DNA from: Streptomyces longwoodensis
Lineage (GTDB): Bacteria > Actinomycetota > Actinomycetes > Streptomycetales > Streptomycetaceae
NCBI RefSeq assembly: GCF_001514125.1
Contig: NZ_KQ948552.1
Span: 248,001 to 312,000 of the forward strand
Direction: 5' to 3'
DNA: 64,000 nucleotides
Shown here piece by piece: positions 55,051-62,861 of the stretch. How positions within the stretch are numbered: position 1 is the stretch's first letter; each line of letters opens with the position of its first letter. Below the pieces are notes generated by a model. It saw nothing but the letters and a program-made list of their open reading frames with translations, was not told where the DNA came from and searched no databases. The position numbers and the translations under genes are program-made.

Positions 55051-55431
55051 CTACGGGCGTCCGGCGCGCCGGGGCGGGGTGAAGGCGTAGAGGTCCAGGA
55101 CGTCCGGCAGCGGGGCCACTCCCGGGCCCCCGGCACGCACCCAGTCGACGATGTCCTCCGTCGCCTCCGCGTCGTTGACGAGTCCGAGCCACACCGGCCG
55201 CGCGCCGGCGGCACGCCCCGCGGCGGACGGCTGGACGACGATGACGTTGGCCTGGTCGCACACGTCGAGGCAGTCGGAGATGCGGACCGGCACCTCCGCC
55301 CGCAACCGCGCGCTCTGCGCCGCGTGGTCCACTCCGGTCACCTTGGGACTGCCGCAGCAGCAGTCCCGGCACACGACGACCCGGCAGGGCACCGTTCCGC
55401 CGGCTGCTCGTCCCCTCGGTCGCTTCGGCAT
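55051..55431 (-). CDS. [2Fe-2S] thioredoxin-like ferredoxin-domain protein
   Basis: A 126-residue protein with the cysteines of the small (2Fe-2S) ferredoxin-like family: VVCRDCCCGS near the N-terminus and ISDCLDVCDQANVIVV about 40 residues later. Its position immediately upstream of the cobalamin-regulated cbtBA unit, on the same strand, suggests a role in cobalt or corrin metabolism. It precedes the riboswitch in the transcript and so would not itself be under riboswitch control. Confidence 0.85.
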   Translation of the reverse strand: MPKRPRGRAAGGTVPCRVVVCRDCCCGSPKVTGVDHAAQSARLRAEVPVRISDCLDVCDQANVIVVQPSAAGRAAGARPVWLGLVNDAEATEDIVDWVRAGGPGVAPLPDVLDLYAFTPPRRAGRP

Positions 55432-55516
55432 GCCGCGTCCCTCCCCTCCCGGGGAGATCCGCCCCGGTGCCCGTGTCAGGGGTGATCATCCCATCCAGGT
55501 CTCCTCCGCCACCGGG

Positions 55517-55556
55517 TAGGGGTGGCCGCGCCAAGTGCCCCGCCAGAATTAGGGGT
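55517..55556 (+). promoter_or_regulatory. TAGGGGT direct repeat upstream of the first thioesterase gene
   Basis: TAGGGGT occurs at 55517-55523 and at 55550-55556, exactly 33 bp apart (three helical turns), 130-170 bp before the thioesterase ATG. The same heptamer appears at the CCR promoter. It is a candidate binding site for a pathway activator. Confidence 0.5.
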
Positions 55557-55686
55557 TCGGGCGGCGGGACGGGTCCGCCTAGGCTGGCGCCGTCATGTGT
55601 GCGGGCCCGCGGGGCCGCCCGGTGAGCGAGGCGGAGCGTTCCGGTGCCCTGACACCGCGGAGCGCCTCCGGTGAGGAGTCACGTGG

Positions 55687-56502
55687 ATGAGCACGGACAG
55701 GAGCACGGGAACGGGCGCGCGGGGCGGTGCGGCGGGGGAGAGCCTGTGGGTCCGGCGGTTCCACCCGGTCGAGGCCCCGGCGGCGCGGGTGGTGTGCCTG
55801 CCGCACGCGGGTGGTTCGGCGTCGTTCTTCTTCCCCTTCTCGGCGGCGCTGGCCGCCGCGGGCCGCGTCGAGGTGCTGAGCGTGCAGTACCCGGGGCGCC
55901 AGGACCGGCGTGACGAGCCGCCGCTGGCGTCCCTGCCCGAACTGGCCGACGGCGTCCACCGGGCGCTGCGCGGCTGGACGGACCGCCCGCTGGTGCTGAT
56001 GGGGCACAGCATGGGCGCGGTCATCGCCTACGAGGTGGCCAGGATGTTCGAACGGGAGGCGGACGGGGTGCCGCTCGGTCTGATCGCGTCCGGCCGCAGG
56101 GCCCCGTCGGTGCACCGGGTGGAGAACGCGCACCGGCTCGGCGACAAGGAGTTCCTCGACGAGGTCCGCTCGCTCAGCGGCACCGCCTCCAGGCTCCTGG
56201 AGGACGAGGAGATCGTACGGATGATCCTGCCGGGGCTGCGGGCCGACTACCGGGCGGTGGAGACGCACGAGCCGGCGCCCGAGCCGCTGCTGCGCTGCCC
56301 CGTCGGGGTGATCACGGGGGACGCGGACCCGCGGGTGACGCCGGAGGAGGCGCAGGCGTGGCGGCGGCACACCACGGGCGGCTTCCACTTCCGGGTCCTG
56401 CCCGGCGGGCACTTCTACCTCAACGACCACCAGGCGTCCGTGGCGGACACGATCGGCGAGTACGTGGCGGCCTTCGCGAAGGAGACGTCGGCCACGGGCT
56501 GA
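55687..56502 (+). CDS. type II thioesterase (alpha/beta hydrolase) of the polyketide cluster
   Basis: A 271-residue editing thioesterase. It has the N-terminal signature VVCLPHAGGSASFFFPF, YPGRQDRR, the nucleophile elbow GHSMGA, the family segment LRADYRAVETHEP and the catalytic His in PGGHFYL. Such enzymes clear misprimed or stalled acyl groups from carrier proteins. ATG 55687. It is divergent from the [2Fe-2S] gene, so this marks the left edge of the polyketide cluster. A second thioesterase of the same type lies at 61957. Confidence 0.93.
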   Translation: MSTDRSTGTGARGGAAGESLWVRRFHPVEAPAARVVCLPHAGGSASFFFPFSAALAAAGRVEVLSVQYPGRQDRRDEPPLASLPELADGVHRALRGWTDRPLVLMGHSMGAVIAYEVARMFEREADGVPLGLIASGRRAPSVHRVENAHRLGDKEFLDEVRSLSGTASRLLEDEEIVRMILPGLRADYRAVETHEPAPEPLLRCPVGVITGDADPRVTPEEAQAWRRHTTGGFHFRVLPGGHFYLNDHQASVADTIGEYVAAFAKETSATG

Positions 56503-56516
56503 CGCACCCTGCGGGC

Positions 56517-56544
56517 GGGTCCCCTCCGGGCGGGGCGGGGACCC
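56517..56544. terminator. terminator hairpin between convergent thioesterase and CCR genes
   Basis: GGGTCCCC (56517-56524) and GGGGACCC (56537-56544) are perfect arms with a 12-nt loop. A second imperfect GC stem follows at about 56556-56587. Confidence 0.65.
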
Positions 56545-56622
56545 TTCCGGGCGTGGCCGGGACGGGAGGCGCCCCGCCCGTCCGGCCCGAGGCCGGTGAG
56601 CGGGGCGCTGGCTGACGGACCG

Positions 56623-57969
56623 TCAGGCGGGCGGTGTGCGGAAGCGGTTGATCGCGGACAGGTGCCGCGCGCGCAGTTCGCCGTCGCGCACCCCGAGGCC
56701 GGGTTCCGGGGCCAGGGCCAGCACGCCGACCTTGCCCGCGTGCCGGTTGCGGTGCACGTCCTGGGTGGCCGTGCCGACGGCGGTGAGCGGGTACACCGTG
56801 GAGAGCGTGGGGTGGATCATGCCCTTGGCGATGAGGCGGTTGGCCGCCCACGCCTCGCGGTAGTTGGCGAAGTGGCTGCCGACGATGCGCTTGAGGGACA
56901 TCCACAGGTAGCGGTTGTCGTACTCGTGCCGGTACCCGGAGGTGGAGGCGCACGTCACGATCGTGCCGCCGCGCCGGGTCACGTAGACGCTGGCGGCGAA
57001 CGTCTCCCGGCCCGGGTGCTCCACGACGACGTCCGGGTCCTCACCGCCCGTCAGGTCCCTGATCCGGGCGCCGAACCGCTTCCACTCGGCGGGGTCCGAG
57101 GTGGACTCGTCCTTCCAGAACCGGTAGTCCTCCTCCGCCCGGTCGATGACCAGCTCGGCGCCCATGGACCGCACCAGCTCCGCCTTGCGCTGCCCCGAGA
57201 CCACGCACACCGGAACGGCGCCGCCGTTCAGGGCGATCTGCGTGGCGTACGAGCCGAGGCCGCCCGCCGCGCCCCAGATGAGCACCGTGTCGCCCTGCTT
57301 CATCTGCGCGCCGTTGCGCGAGACCATCTGCCGGTACGCGGTGGAGTTCACCAGCCCGGACGCCGCGGCCTCCTCCCAGGTGAGGTGGTCGGGCATGGGC
57401 ATCAGCTGGTTGACCTTGACCAGGGACAGCTCGGCCAGGCCGCCGAAGTTGGTCTCGAAGCCCCAGATGCGCTGCTCCGGGTCGAGCATGGTGTCGTCGT
57501 GCCCGTCCGGTGACTGGAGCTCGATGGACAGGCAGTGCGCGACCACCCGGTCCCCCGGCTTCCAGCCGCGCACCCCGGGGCCGGTGCGCAGCACCACGCC
57601 GGCCAGGTCCGAGCCGAGCACGTGGTACGGCTGGTCGTGGCGGGCGGCGTCGGGGTCGCCCGAGCGGGCGTAGCGCTCCAGGAACCGGAACGTGGGCAGC
57701 GGCTCGAAGATGGCGCTCCACACGGTGTTGTAGTTGATGGCGCTGGCCATGACCGCGATCAGCGCCTCGCCGGGACCGGGCTGCGGGGTCGGCACCTCCT
57801 CCACGCGCAGGGACTTGGCCGGGTCCTTGTCCCGGGTGGCGAGCCCCTCGAACATCGTGGCGTCCTCCTTGAGGATCACCGCCCCGCGGTACGACTCGGG
57901 CACCGGGAGGGCCGCGAAGTCCTCGGGCCGGGCATCGTCGGAGAGTACGGCGCTGACTATGGCTTCCAC
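56623..57969 (-). CDS. ccr: crotonyl-CoA carboxylase/reductase (CCR)
   Basis: A 448-residue medium-chain reductase-type protein with the CCR features: MFEGLATRDKDPAKSLRVEE near the N-terminus, AINYNTVWSAIFEPLPTFRF, HVLGSDLAGVVLRTG, the NADPH loop IWGAAGGLGSYATQ, and VVEHPGRETFAASVYV. It reductively carboxylates enoyl-CoA to ethylmalonyl-CoA or longer alkylmalonyl-CoA, which gives ethyl or larger side chains on a polyketide. Within a PKS cluster this is its usual job, although a primary-metabolism copy is also possible. Confidence 0.94.
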   Translation of the reverse strand: MEAIVSAVLSDDARPEDFAALPVPESYRGAVILKEDATMFEGLATRDKDPAKSLRVEEVPTPQPGPGEALIAVMASAINYNTVWSAIFEPLPTFRFLERYARSGDPDAARHDQPYHVLGSDLAGVVLRTGPGVRGWKPGDRVVAHCLSIELQSPDGHDDTMLDPEQRIWGFETNFGGLAELSLVKVNQLMPMPDHLTWEEAAASGLVNSTAYRQMVSRNGAQMKQGDTVLIWGAAGGLGSYATQIALNGGAVPVCVVSGQRKAELVRSMGAELVIDRAEEDYRFWKDESTSDPAEWKRFGARIRDLTGGEDPDVVVEHPGRETFAASVYVTRRGGTIVTCASTSGYRHEYDNRYLWMSLKRIVGSHFANYREAWAANRLIAKGMIHPTLSTVYPLTAVGTATQDVHRNRHAGKVGVLALAPEPGLGVRDGELRARHLSAINRFRTPPA

Positions 57970-58043
57970 GAGGTCCCCGATTCTGGCGTGAGGAGTGACT
58001 GACCGCCGTCTGTGACTGTAGGGACCGGCGGCGAGGGGCCAGA

Positions 58044-58105
58044 ACCCCTAAATTGTGGGCCGCGTTCCCCCACGGGACAGGGGTGCGCGGGCGGTGGTTA
58101 GGGGT
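58044..58105. promoter_or_regulatory. inverted TAGGGGT motifs in the CCR promoter
   Basis: ACCCCTA (58044-58050) and TAGGGGT (58099-58105) face away from each other, 55 bp apart, upstream of the CCR start (57969). The left copy sits in AATTTAGGGGTTC on the minus strand, which closely matches AATTAGGGGTTC in front of the thioesterase gene at 55.55 kb. Confidence 0.5.
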
Positions 58106-58230
58106 GCGGCCGGGTACCGGGACCGGCGTGGAGGACGGGGGCGGGGGCATGCGGCGGCCGCGGTACCGCCGGCGGGTGCCGGCCGTACCGCGGCCCTTTC
58201 CACGGTCGCCTGGAACCGGGGGATTTATCC

Positions 58231-59814
58231 TCAGGCGACCGAGCCGGTGATGCGGGTCCCTCCCGCGCCCTCCTCGGTGTCCTTGGAGTCCGTGGCGTCC
58301 TTGGCGTCCTCGGCCGGGACGGCGGCCCGCTTGGGCATGAAGGCCAGGGCGAGCAGCGCCGCGACCAGCGAGATGGCCGAGCAGACGTACAGCAGGGTGT
58401 GCATGGCGGTCATGAACGCGTCCCGCACCTCTTCGAGCATCGCGGCGTCGCGGAGCTTGGCGGCGACGGCCACGCCGGTGGAGACGCTGCGCCCGGCCGC
58501 GTCCGCGATCTGCTGCGGGGTGCCGTCGAGGTCGAGGTTGCCGCGGTAGGCGGAGTTGGCGACGGCGCCGAGCACCGCGACGCCGATGGCGCCACCGACC
58601 TGACGGAGCGCCTGCACCACGGCCGAGCCGACGCCGCTGCGCTCCTTGGACAGGGAGTTGAGGGCGGCCGCCATCGAGCGGGTCATGGCCAGGCCCAGGC
58701 CGGCGCCGATGACGACGAGCCAGATGGCGACGTAGCCATAGCCGGAGTCGGTCTCGGTGGCGGTGCCCATGAACAGGCCCACGCTCACCAGCAGGAAGCC
58801 CAGGGCGGGGACGGTACGCGGGCCGAGCTGCGCAGGCATCTTGTTGATGACGCTGGCCCCGACCAGCAGCCCGCCGATGAGCGGCAGCAGCCGCAGGCCG
58901 GTGCCGAGCGCGTCGGTGCCGAGGACCGCCTGGAAGTACTGCGGCAGGGCGAAGATCAGGCCGAACATCGCGAAGCTGACGATGGTGCTGAGGATCGAGC
59001 CCCAGACGAAGCCGCGGCCGCGGAAGAGGCCGAGGTCGACCAGCGGGTCCTTGCCCGACGCGGCGACGCGCAGCTCCCACAGGACGAACAGGCCGATGAG
59101 GGCGGCGCCGACGAGCAGCGAGACCACCGTCTCGGTGCTGTCCCAGCCCTTCTCGCCCGCCTCGATGGCGCCGTAGGTGAGCGCGGTCAGGCCGGCGCTG
59201 GAGAGGACCACGCCGCCCAGGTCGATGGTCACGCGCTCGCTGCTGCGGGACTCGGGCACGAGCTTCGCCACGGCGAGGACGCCGAGCAGCACGAGGGGGA
59301 CGTTGATGAGGAAGACCGAGCCCCACCAGTAGTGGTCGAGCAGGGCGCCGCCGACGATGGGGCCGAGCGGCAGGCCGAGCATCTGGGAGACGGCGATGAC
59401 ACCGATGGCCTTGGTGCGCTCCGCCTCGGTCTCGAAGAGGTTCAGCAGCACGGAGGTGGACAGCGGTACGAGGAACGCCGCGGCCAGGCCGAGCGTGGCG
59501 CGGGCGGCGATGAGCTGTCCGGAGGAGCCGGAGTAGGCGCACAGCAGGGACGCCGCGCCGAACAGCACCAGGGCGGCGACCAGGAACTTCTTGCGGCCGA
59601 ACTTGTCACCCAGCAGGCCGGCGGGCAGCAGTACCGCGGCCAGGACCAGGGTGAACGCGTCGACGATCCACTGGAGCTGGCTGGTGGAGGCGTTGAGGTC
59701 GGCGCTCACCGTGGGGAGCGCCACGTTGAGGATCGTCGCGTCCACGCCGACCGCCAGCAGGCTTAAGCCGATGGCCCCCAGGGCCCACCACTTGCGGCTC
59801 TGCTCATCACTCAT
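58231..59814 (-). CDS. MFS exporter, DHA2 (14-TMS) type, with TTA codon
   Basis: A 527-residue transporter, ATG 59814 overlapping the regulator stop codon (TGATG). It has the motif D1-like VGVDATILNVALP, motif A-like GLLGDKFGRKKFL and motif C-like GLPLGPIVGGALL; about 14 hydrophobic segments are expected. The C-terminal tail is charged (EDAKDATDSKDTEEG). Codon 17 (59766-59764) is TTA, the rare leucine codon that needs the bldA tRNA. It probably exports the polyketide product and gives self-resistance. It is cotranscribed with the GbsR/MarR gene. Confidence 0.93.
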   Translation of the reverse strand: MSDEQSRKWWALGAIGLSLLAVGVDATILNVALPTVSADLNASTSQLQWIVDAFTLVLAAVLLPAGLLGDKFGRKKFLVAALVLFGAASLLCAYSGSSGQLIAARATLGLAAAFLVPLSTSVLLNLFETEAERTKAIGVIAVSQMLGLPLGPIVGGALLDHYWWGSVFLINVPLVLLGVLAVAKLVPESRSSERVTIDLGGVVLSSAGLTALTYGAIEAGEKGWDSTETVVSLLVGAALIGLFVLWELRVAASGKDPLVDLGLFRGRGFVWGSILSTIVSFAMFGLIFALPQYFQAVLGTDALGTGLRLLPLIGGLLVGASVINKMPAQLGPRTVPALGFLLVSVGLFMGTATETDSGYGYVAIWLVVIGAGLGLAMTRSMAAALNSLSKERSGVGSAVVQALRQVGGAIGVAVLGAVANSAYRGNLDLDGTPQQIADAAGRSVSTGVAVAAKLRDAAMLEEVRDAFMTAMHTLLYVCSAISLVAALLALAFMPKRAAVPAEDAKDATDSKDTEEGAGGTRITGSVA

Positions 59815-60350
59815 CACGGCATCCCGTCCTCGTCGTTCGGATCGTCCGCCCGGTCGCCGCCGTTGACGGCGTCCCAGCGTTTCCACATGGGTTCGGCCTC
59901 GGAGTCCAGCCAGCTGAACATGCGGTGGGCCTCGCGCATCCGGGCCGCGCGCACCCCGTCCTCGGGGAACAGCCGCAGCCCCTCGGCCGTGATGTCCACG
60001 AAGGACGTGAGGCTCTCCAGGCGCCGCTTGAGCACCCCGGACCACGCGTCCTCGGTGATCCGGTAGTACGTGGCCCGCTCACCGGCGCGCGTGACGGCCT
60101 GCACCATGCGGGCCTCCGTGAGCAGCCGGAGGGTCGTGGTCAGCGACGCGCGGCTGGCCTGCACCGCCTCGGCTATCTGCGCGGCCGTCTGCTCCGGCGG
60201 CTCGCTGACCATCAGCCACGCCATGGTCCGGCCCATGATCGGCGGCCAGCCGGCCTGCTGCATGAACCATGCCGTCACCCGCTCCATCCAGGCGCTGAGC
60301 CGCTCCCCGTCGGGATCCTGCGGTGTCCTGGCGTCGTCCGACGACGACAT
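59814..60350 (-). CDS. GbsR/MarR-family winged-helix regulator
   Basis: A 178-residue regulator. The central winged helix (ISEPPE-like entry MVSEPPEQTAAQIAEAVQAS, then SLTTTLRLLTEARMVQAV and GERATYYRI) and the C-terminal helices match the GbsR group of MarR-type repressors. It is the first gene of a two-gene unit with the DHA2 exporter, coupled by a TGATG overlap. A 28-bp palindrome lies 35 bp upstream. The likely role is repression of the exporter until the product or a precursor binds. Confidence 0.9.
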   Translation of the reverse strand: MSSSDDARTPQDPDGERLSAWMERVTAWFMQQAGWPPIMGRTMAWLMVSEPPEQTAAQIAEAVQASRASLTTTLRLLTEARMVQAVTRAGERATYYRITEDAWSGVLKRRLESLTSFVDITAEGLRLFPEDGVRAARMREAHRMFSWLDSEAEPMWKRWDAVNGGDRADDPNDEDGMP

Positions 60351-60384
60351 GCTGCAGCACCTCCTGAAGCTCCTAGTGAGCTCT

Positions 60385-60412
60385 AGTCGTTTCAGTCATC
60401 ACTGTAACGACT
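60385..60412. promoter_or_regulatory. 28-bp palindrome, probable operator of the GbsR/MarR regulator
   Basis: AGTCGTTTCAGT (60385-60396), CATC, ACTGTAACGACT (60401-60412): 11 of 12 arm positions pair. Location, length and symmetry are those of a dimeric winged-helix operator. It sits in the promoter region of the regulator-exporter unit. Confidence 0.8.
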
Positions 60413-60487
60413 GAACGGGGCAAGGGGAAGCACCCGTTCAGTGCTCCACCCGATCGGGGTGCCCCTCGGACAGTCGTCCCCCTGCGG

Positions 60488-61906
60488 TCAGTGGCCCGTG
60501 GGCACCGCGATCCGCGCCGCCTCGTACTCCTCCTCGCTCAGCGTCGGCCTGCCGGGCAGGTCGAGCGCGGCGGCCGAGGCCAGCGCCGCGCGCACCTCGG
60601 GCGCCTGGAAGGCGTCGTCGGCGACGCCCGACAGGGTGTTGACGCGCATCGCGGCCGCGCACACCGCGGCGTCCGCGAGCGCCGCCGTGCCGATCAGGTC
60701 GGCCTGGGCGCGCCGCTGCGCCGCGTGCCGGGTCAGGCGCGGGTCGTCGGTGCTGGCGAACACGTCCGGGTAGCAGACGTCCTGGGACGTGCCCAGTGAC
60801 CACGGGGTGTCGACCACCGCGCCGACGGCCCGCTGCACGGCCTGGGCGGTGCCCGGCCGCAGGCCGTCCGCGGCCAGGGTGCCGCCGAGCGCCGCCGCGC
60901 TGAGCGCCGCGGCGCTCATCCCGTGCCCGTAGACGGGGTTGAACGCGGCGACCGCGTCCCCGAGCACCACCAGCCCGTCGGGCCACTGCACGAGCCGGTC
61001 GTAGTAGAGGCGCCGGTTGGCGGTGGACCGGGACGCCTGGACGCCCGTGAGCGGCTCGGCGCGCTCGACCAGGTCGGCGATCAGCGGGTGGCGCAGGGTG
61101 CGCAGGTAGGCGGTGAAGCCGTCCTCGGTGGTCGGGGGTTCGCCGCCGCGGGTGCCGGAGAGGGTCACCATCCAGCGGCCGTCCTCGATGGGCAGCAGGA
61201 TGCCGTTGCGCCCCGGTATCCCGGCGCGGTGGTCGGCGTACACGCTGACCAGCGGAAACTTCTTGCGCGCGCCCAGGGGCGCCCGGAACACGCGCGTGGC
61301 GTACGCCATGCCGGAGTCGATGACGTCCTCCTGCACCGGCGGCAGGCCGAGCCCGGCGAGCCAGCGCTTGACCGGGGACCCCCGGCCGGTGGCGTCCACC
61401 ACGAGGTCGGCGTCCAGCACCGACACCGTCCCCTCCCGGCGCGGCTTGTAGGTGACTCCGGTGACGGCCGTCGCGTCGCCCCGCAGGCCGATGACGTCGG
61501 TGTCTCCGGTCACCGTGATCCGCGGGTCCGCCATGGCCTGGTCGCGCACGGTCCAGTCCAGCAGGGAGCGGCTGGCGGCGATCATGAACTGGGTCTCGGG
61601 GAAGCGCCGCTGCCAGCCGTACGCGGTCAGCGACACCAGGTCCTCGGGCAGCCCGATGCGGTGCGCGCCCGCGTCGAGGAGCCGGTCCGTGGTGCCGGGC
61701 AGCAGCGACTCGATGACCCGGGCGCCGCCCGACCACAGCACGTGGGTGTGCCGGGCCTGCGGCACACCGCGGCGGGGGTCCGCGTTGCCGGGCAGCCGGT
61801 CCCGGTCGAGCACGGTGACGGCGTCGACGTGGCGGGCCAGTGCGGTGGCGGCCAGCATGCCCGCCATACCCGCGCCCAGGACCACCGCCCGTGTCGTTTC
61901 GGACAT
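60488..61906 (-). CDS. FAD-dependent epoxidase/monooxygenase, MonCI/LasC-like
   Basis: A 472-residue flavoprotein. The FAD fingerprint is VVLGAGMAGMLAATALARHV. The second stretch RRGVPQARHTHVLWSGGAR, the DATGRG motif and VVLGDAVAAFNPVYGHGMS with the conserved GD and P residues place it in the aromatic hydroxylase fold. The GVPQARH..LWS..GAR and FNPxYGHGMS pattern is, from memory, that of the polyether epoxidases MonCI, LasC and Lsd18, which epoxidise polyene polyketides. A substrate without polyether ring closure is also possible. I use the ATG at 61906; the open frame upstream lacks homology. Confidence 0.88.
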   Translation of the reverse strand: MSETTRAVVLGAGMAGMLAATALARHVDAVTVLDRDRLPGNADPRRGVPQARHTHVLWSGGARVIESLLPGTTDRLLDAGAHRIGLPEDLVSLTAYGWQRRFPETQFMIAASRSLLDWTVRDQAMADPRITVTGDTDVIGLRGDATAVTGVTYKPRREGTVSVLDADLVVDATGRGSPVKRWLAGLGLPPVQEDVIDSGMAYATRVFRAPLGARKKFPLVSVYADHRAGIPGRNGILLPIEDGRWMVTLSGTRGGEPPTTEDGFTAYLRTLRHPLIADLVERAEPLTGVQASRSTANRRLYYDRLVQWPDGLVVLGDAVAAFNPVYGHGMSAAALSAAALGGTLAADGLRPGTAQAVQRAVGAVVDTPWSLGTSQDVCYPDVFASTDDPRLTRHAAQRRAQADLIGTAALADAAVCAAAMRVNTLSGVADDAFQAPEVRAALASAAALDLPGRPTLSEEEYEAARIAVPTGH

Positions 61907-61956
61907 CGTTCCTCTCACGTTCCTTTCGGGGAAGACGATCGTGCGGGTGGGCGCCG

Positions 61957-62739
61957 TCAGCCGGCCGTGACGCCGGTGCGGGACCCGGCGACCGCGAGGG
62001 CCACCGCGTCCCACCCGGCGGTGAGGTAGAAGTGGTCGCCGGGGAAGGTGCGGAACGTGACCGGTCCGGTGGTCTCCTCCCGCCAGCCGCGCGCCTCCCG
62101 CTCCCTGGCCCACGGGTCGCGGTCGCCGAGGAAGACGGAGACGGGGCAGCCCAGCGGGGACGCGGGCTGGTAGCGGTAGCCGTCCACGGCCTTGTAGTCG
62201 GCGCGCAGCACGGGCAGGACCATGCCGAGCACGCCCGGGTCGGTCAGCAGGTCGGACGCGGTGCCGCTGAGGTAGCGCAGGTCCGCGACCAGCTCGGCGT
62301 CGGTGCGCAGGTGCAGCCGTACGTCACGGTGCAGGGAAGGCGCGCCGCGGCCGGAGACGACCAGCCCGACCGGGGGCGTGTCGCCGGGGCGGCGCAGCCT
62401 GCGGGCGGCCTCCCAGGCCACGAGCGCCCCCATGCTGTGCCCGAACAGCAGCACCGGGGTGTCCCCCGCGTGCCGCAGCGCCTCGGCCACCCGGTCCGCG
62501 AGGACCAGCAGGTCGTCCACGAGGGGTTCCGAGCGGCGCTCCTGGCGGCCCGGGTACTGGACCGCGAGCACCTCGAACGGCGCGTCGGGCAGCGCCTCGA
62601 ACGCCCGGGCCAGCGGCTGGAAGAAGGTGGCCGAGCCGCCGGCGTGCGGCAGGCAGACGAGCTGGACGCGGCCGCCGCCGGGCCGGTGCGGGGTGTAGCG
62701 CGTCAGCCATGCTCCGGCTCCGCGGTCCCAGGGGGTCAT
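61957..62739 (-). CDS. second type II thioesterase
   Basis: A 260-residue editing thioesterase, ATG 62739. It has VQLVCLPHAGGSATFFQPL, YPGRQERR, GHSMGALVAWEAARRL, LRADYKAVDGYRYQ and the catalytic His in FPGDHFYLTAGW. It lies between the PKS end and the epoxidase on the same strand. Having two such thioesterases in one cluster is seen in several polyether and large macrolide clusters. Confidence 0.93.
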   Translation of the reverse strand: MTPWDRGAGAWLTRYTPHRPGGGRVQLVCLPHAGGSATFFQPLARAFEALPDAPFEVLAVQYPGRQERRSEPLVDDLLVLADRVAEALRHAGDTPVLLFGHSMGALVAWEAARRLRRPGDTPPVGLVVSGRGAPSLHRDVRLHLRTDAELVADLRYLSGTASDLLTDPGVLGMVLPVLRADYKAVDGYRYQPASPLGCPVSVFLGDRDPWAREREARGWREETTGPVTFRTFPGDHFYLTAGWDAVALAVAGSRTGVTAG

Positions 62740-62861
62740 GCCGTGTGTCCGTTTCTGTCGCGGGGGCGGGTGGGGCGAGGAGGGGGCGCCGGCTCCTGGG
62801 CCGGCGTCGGGGCGCACCGGGGGTGCGGCCGCGGGGCGCACCGGGGCCGCGGCGTCGGGGC

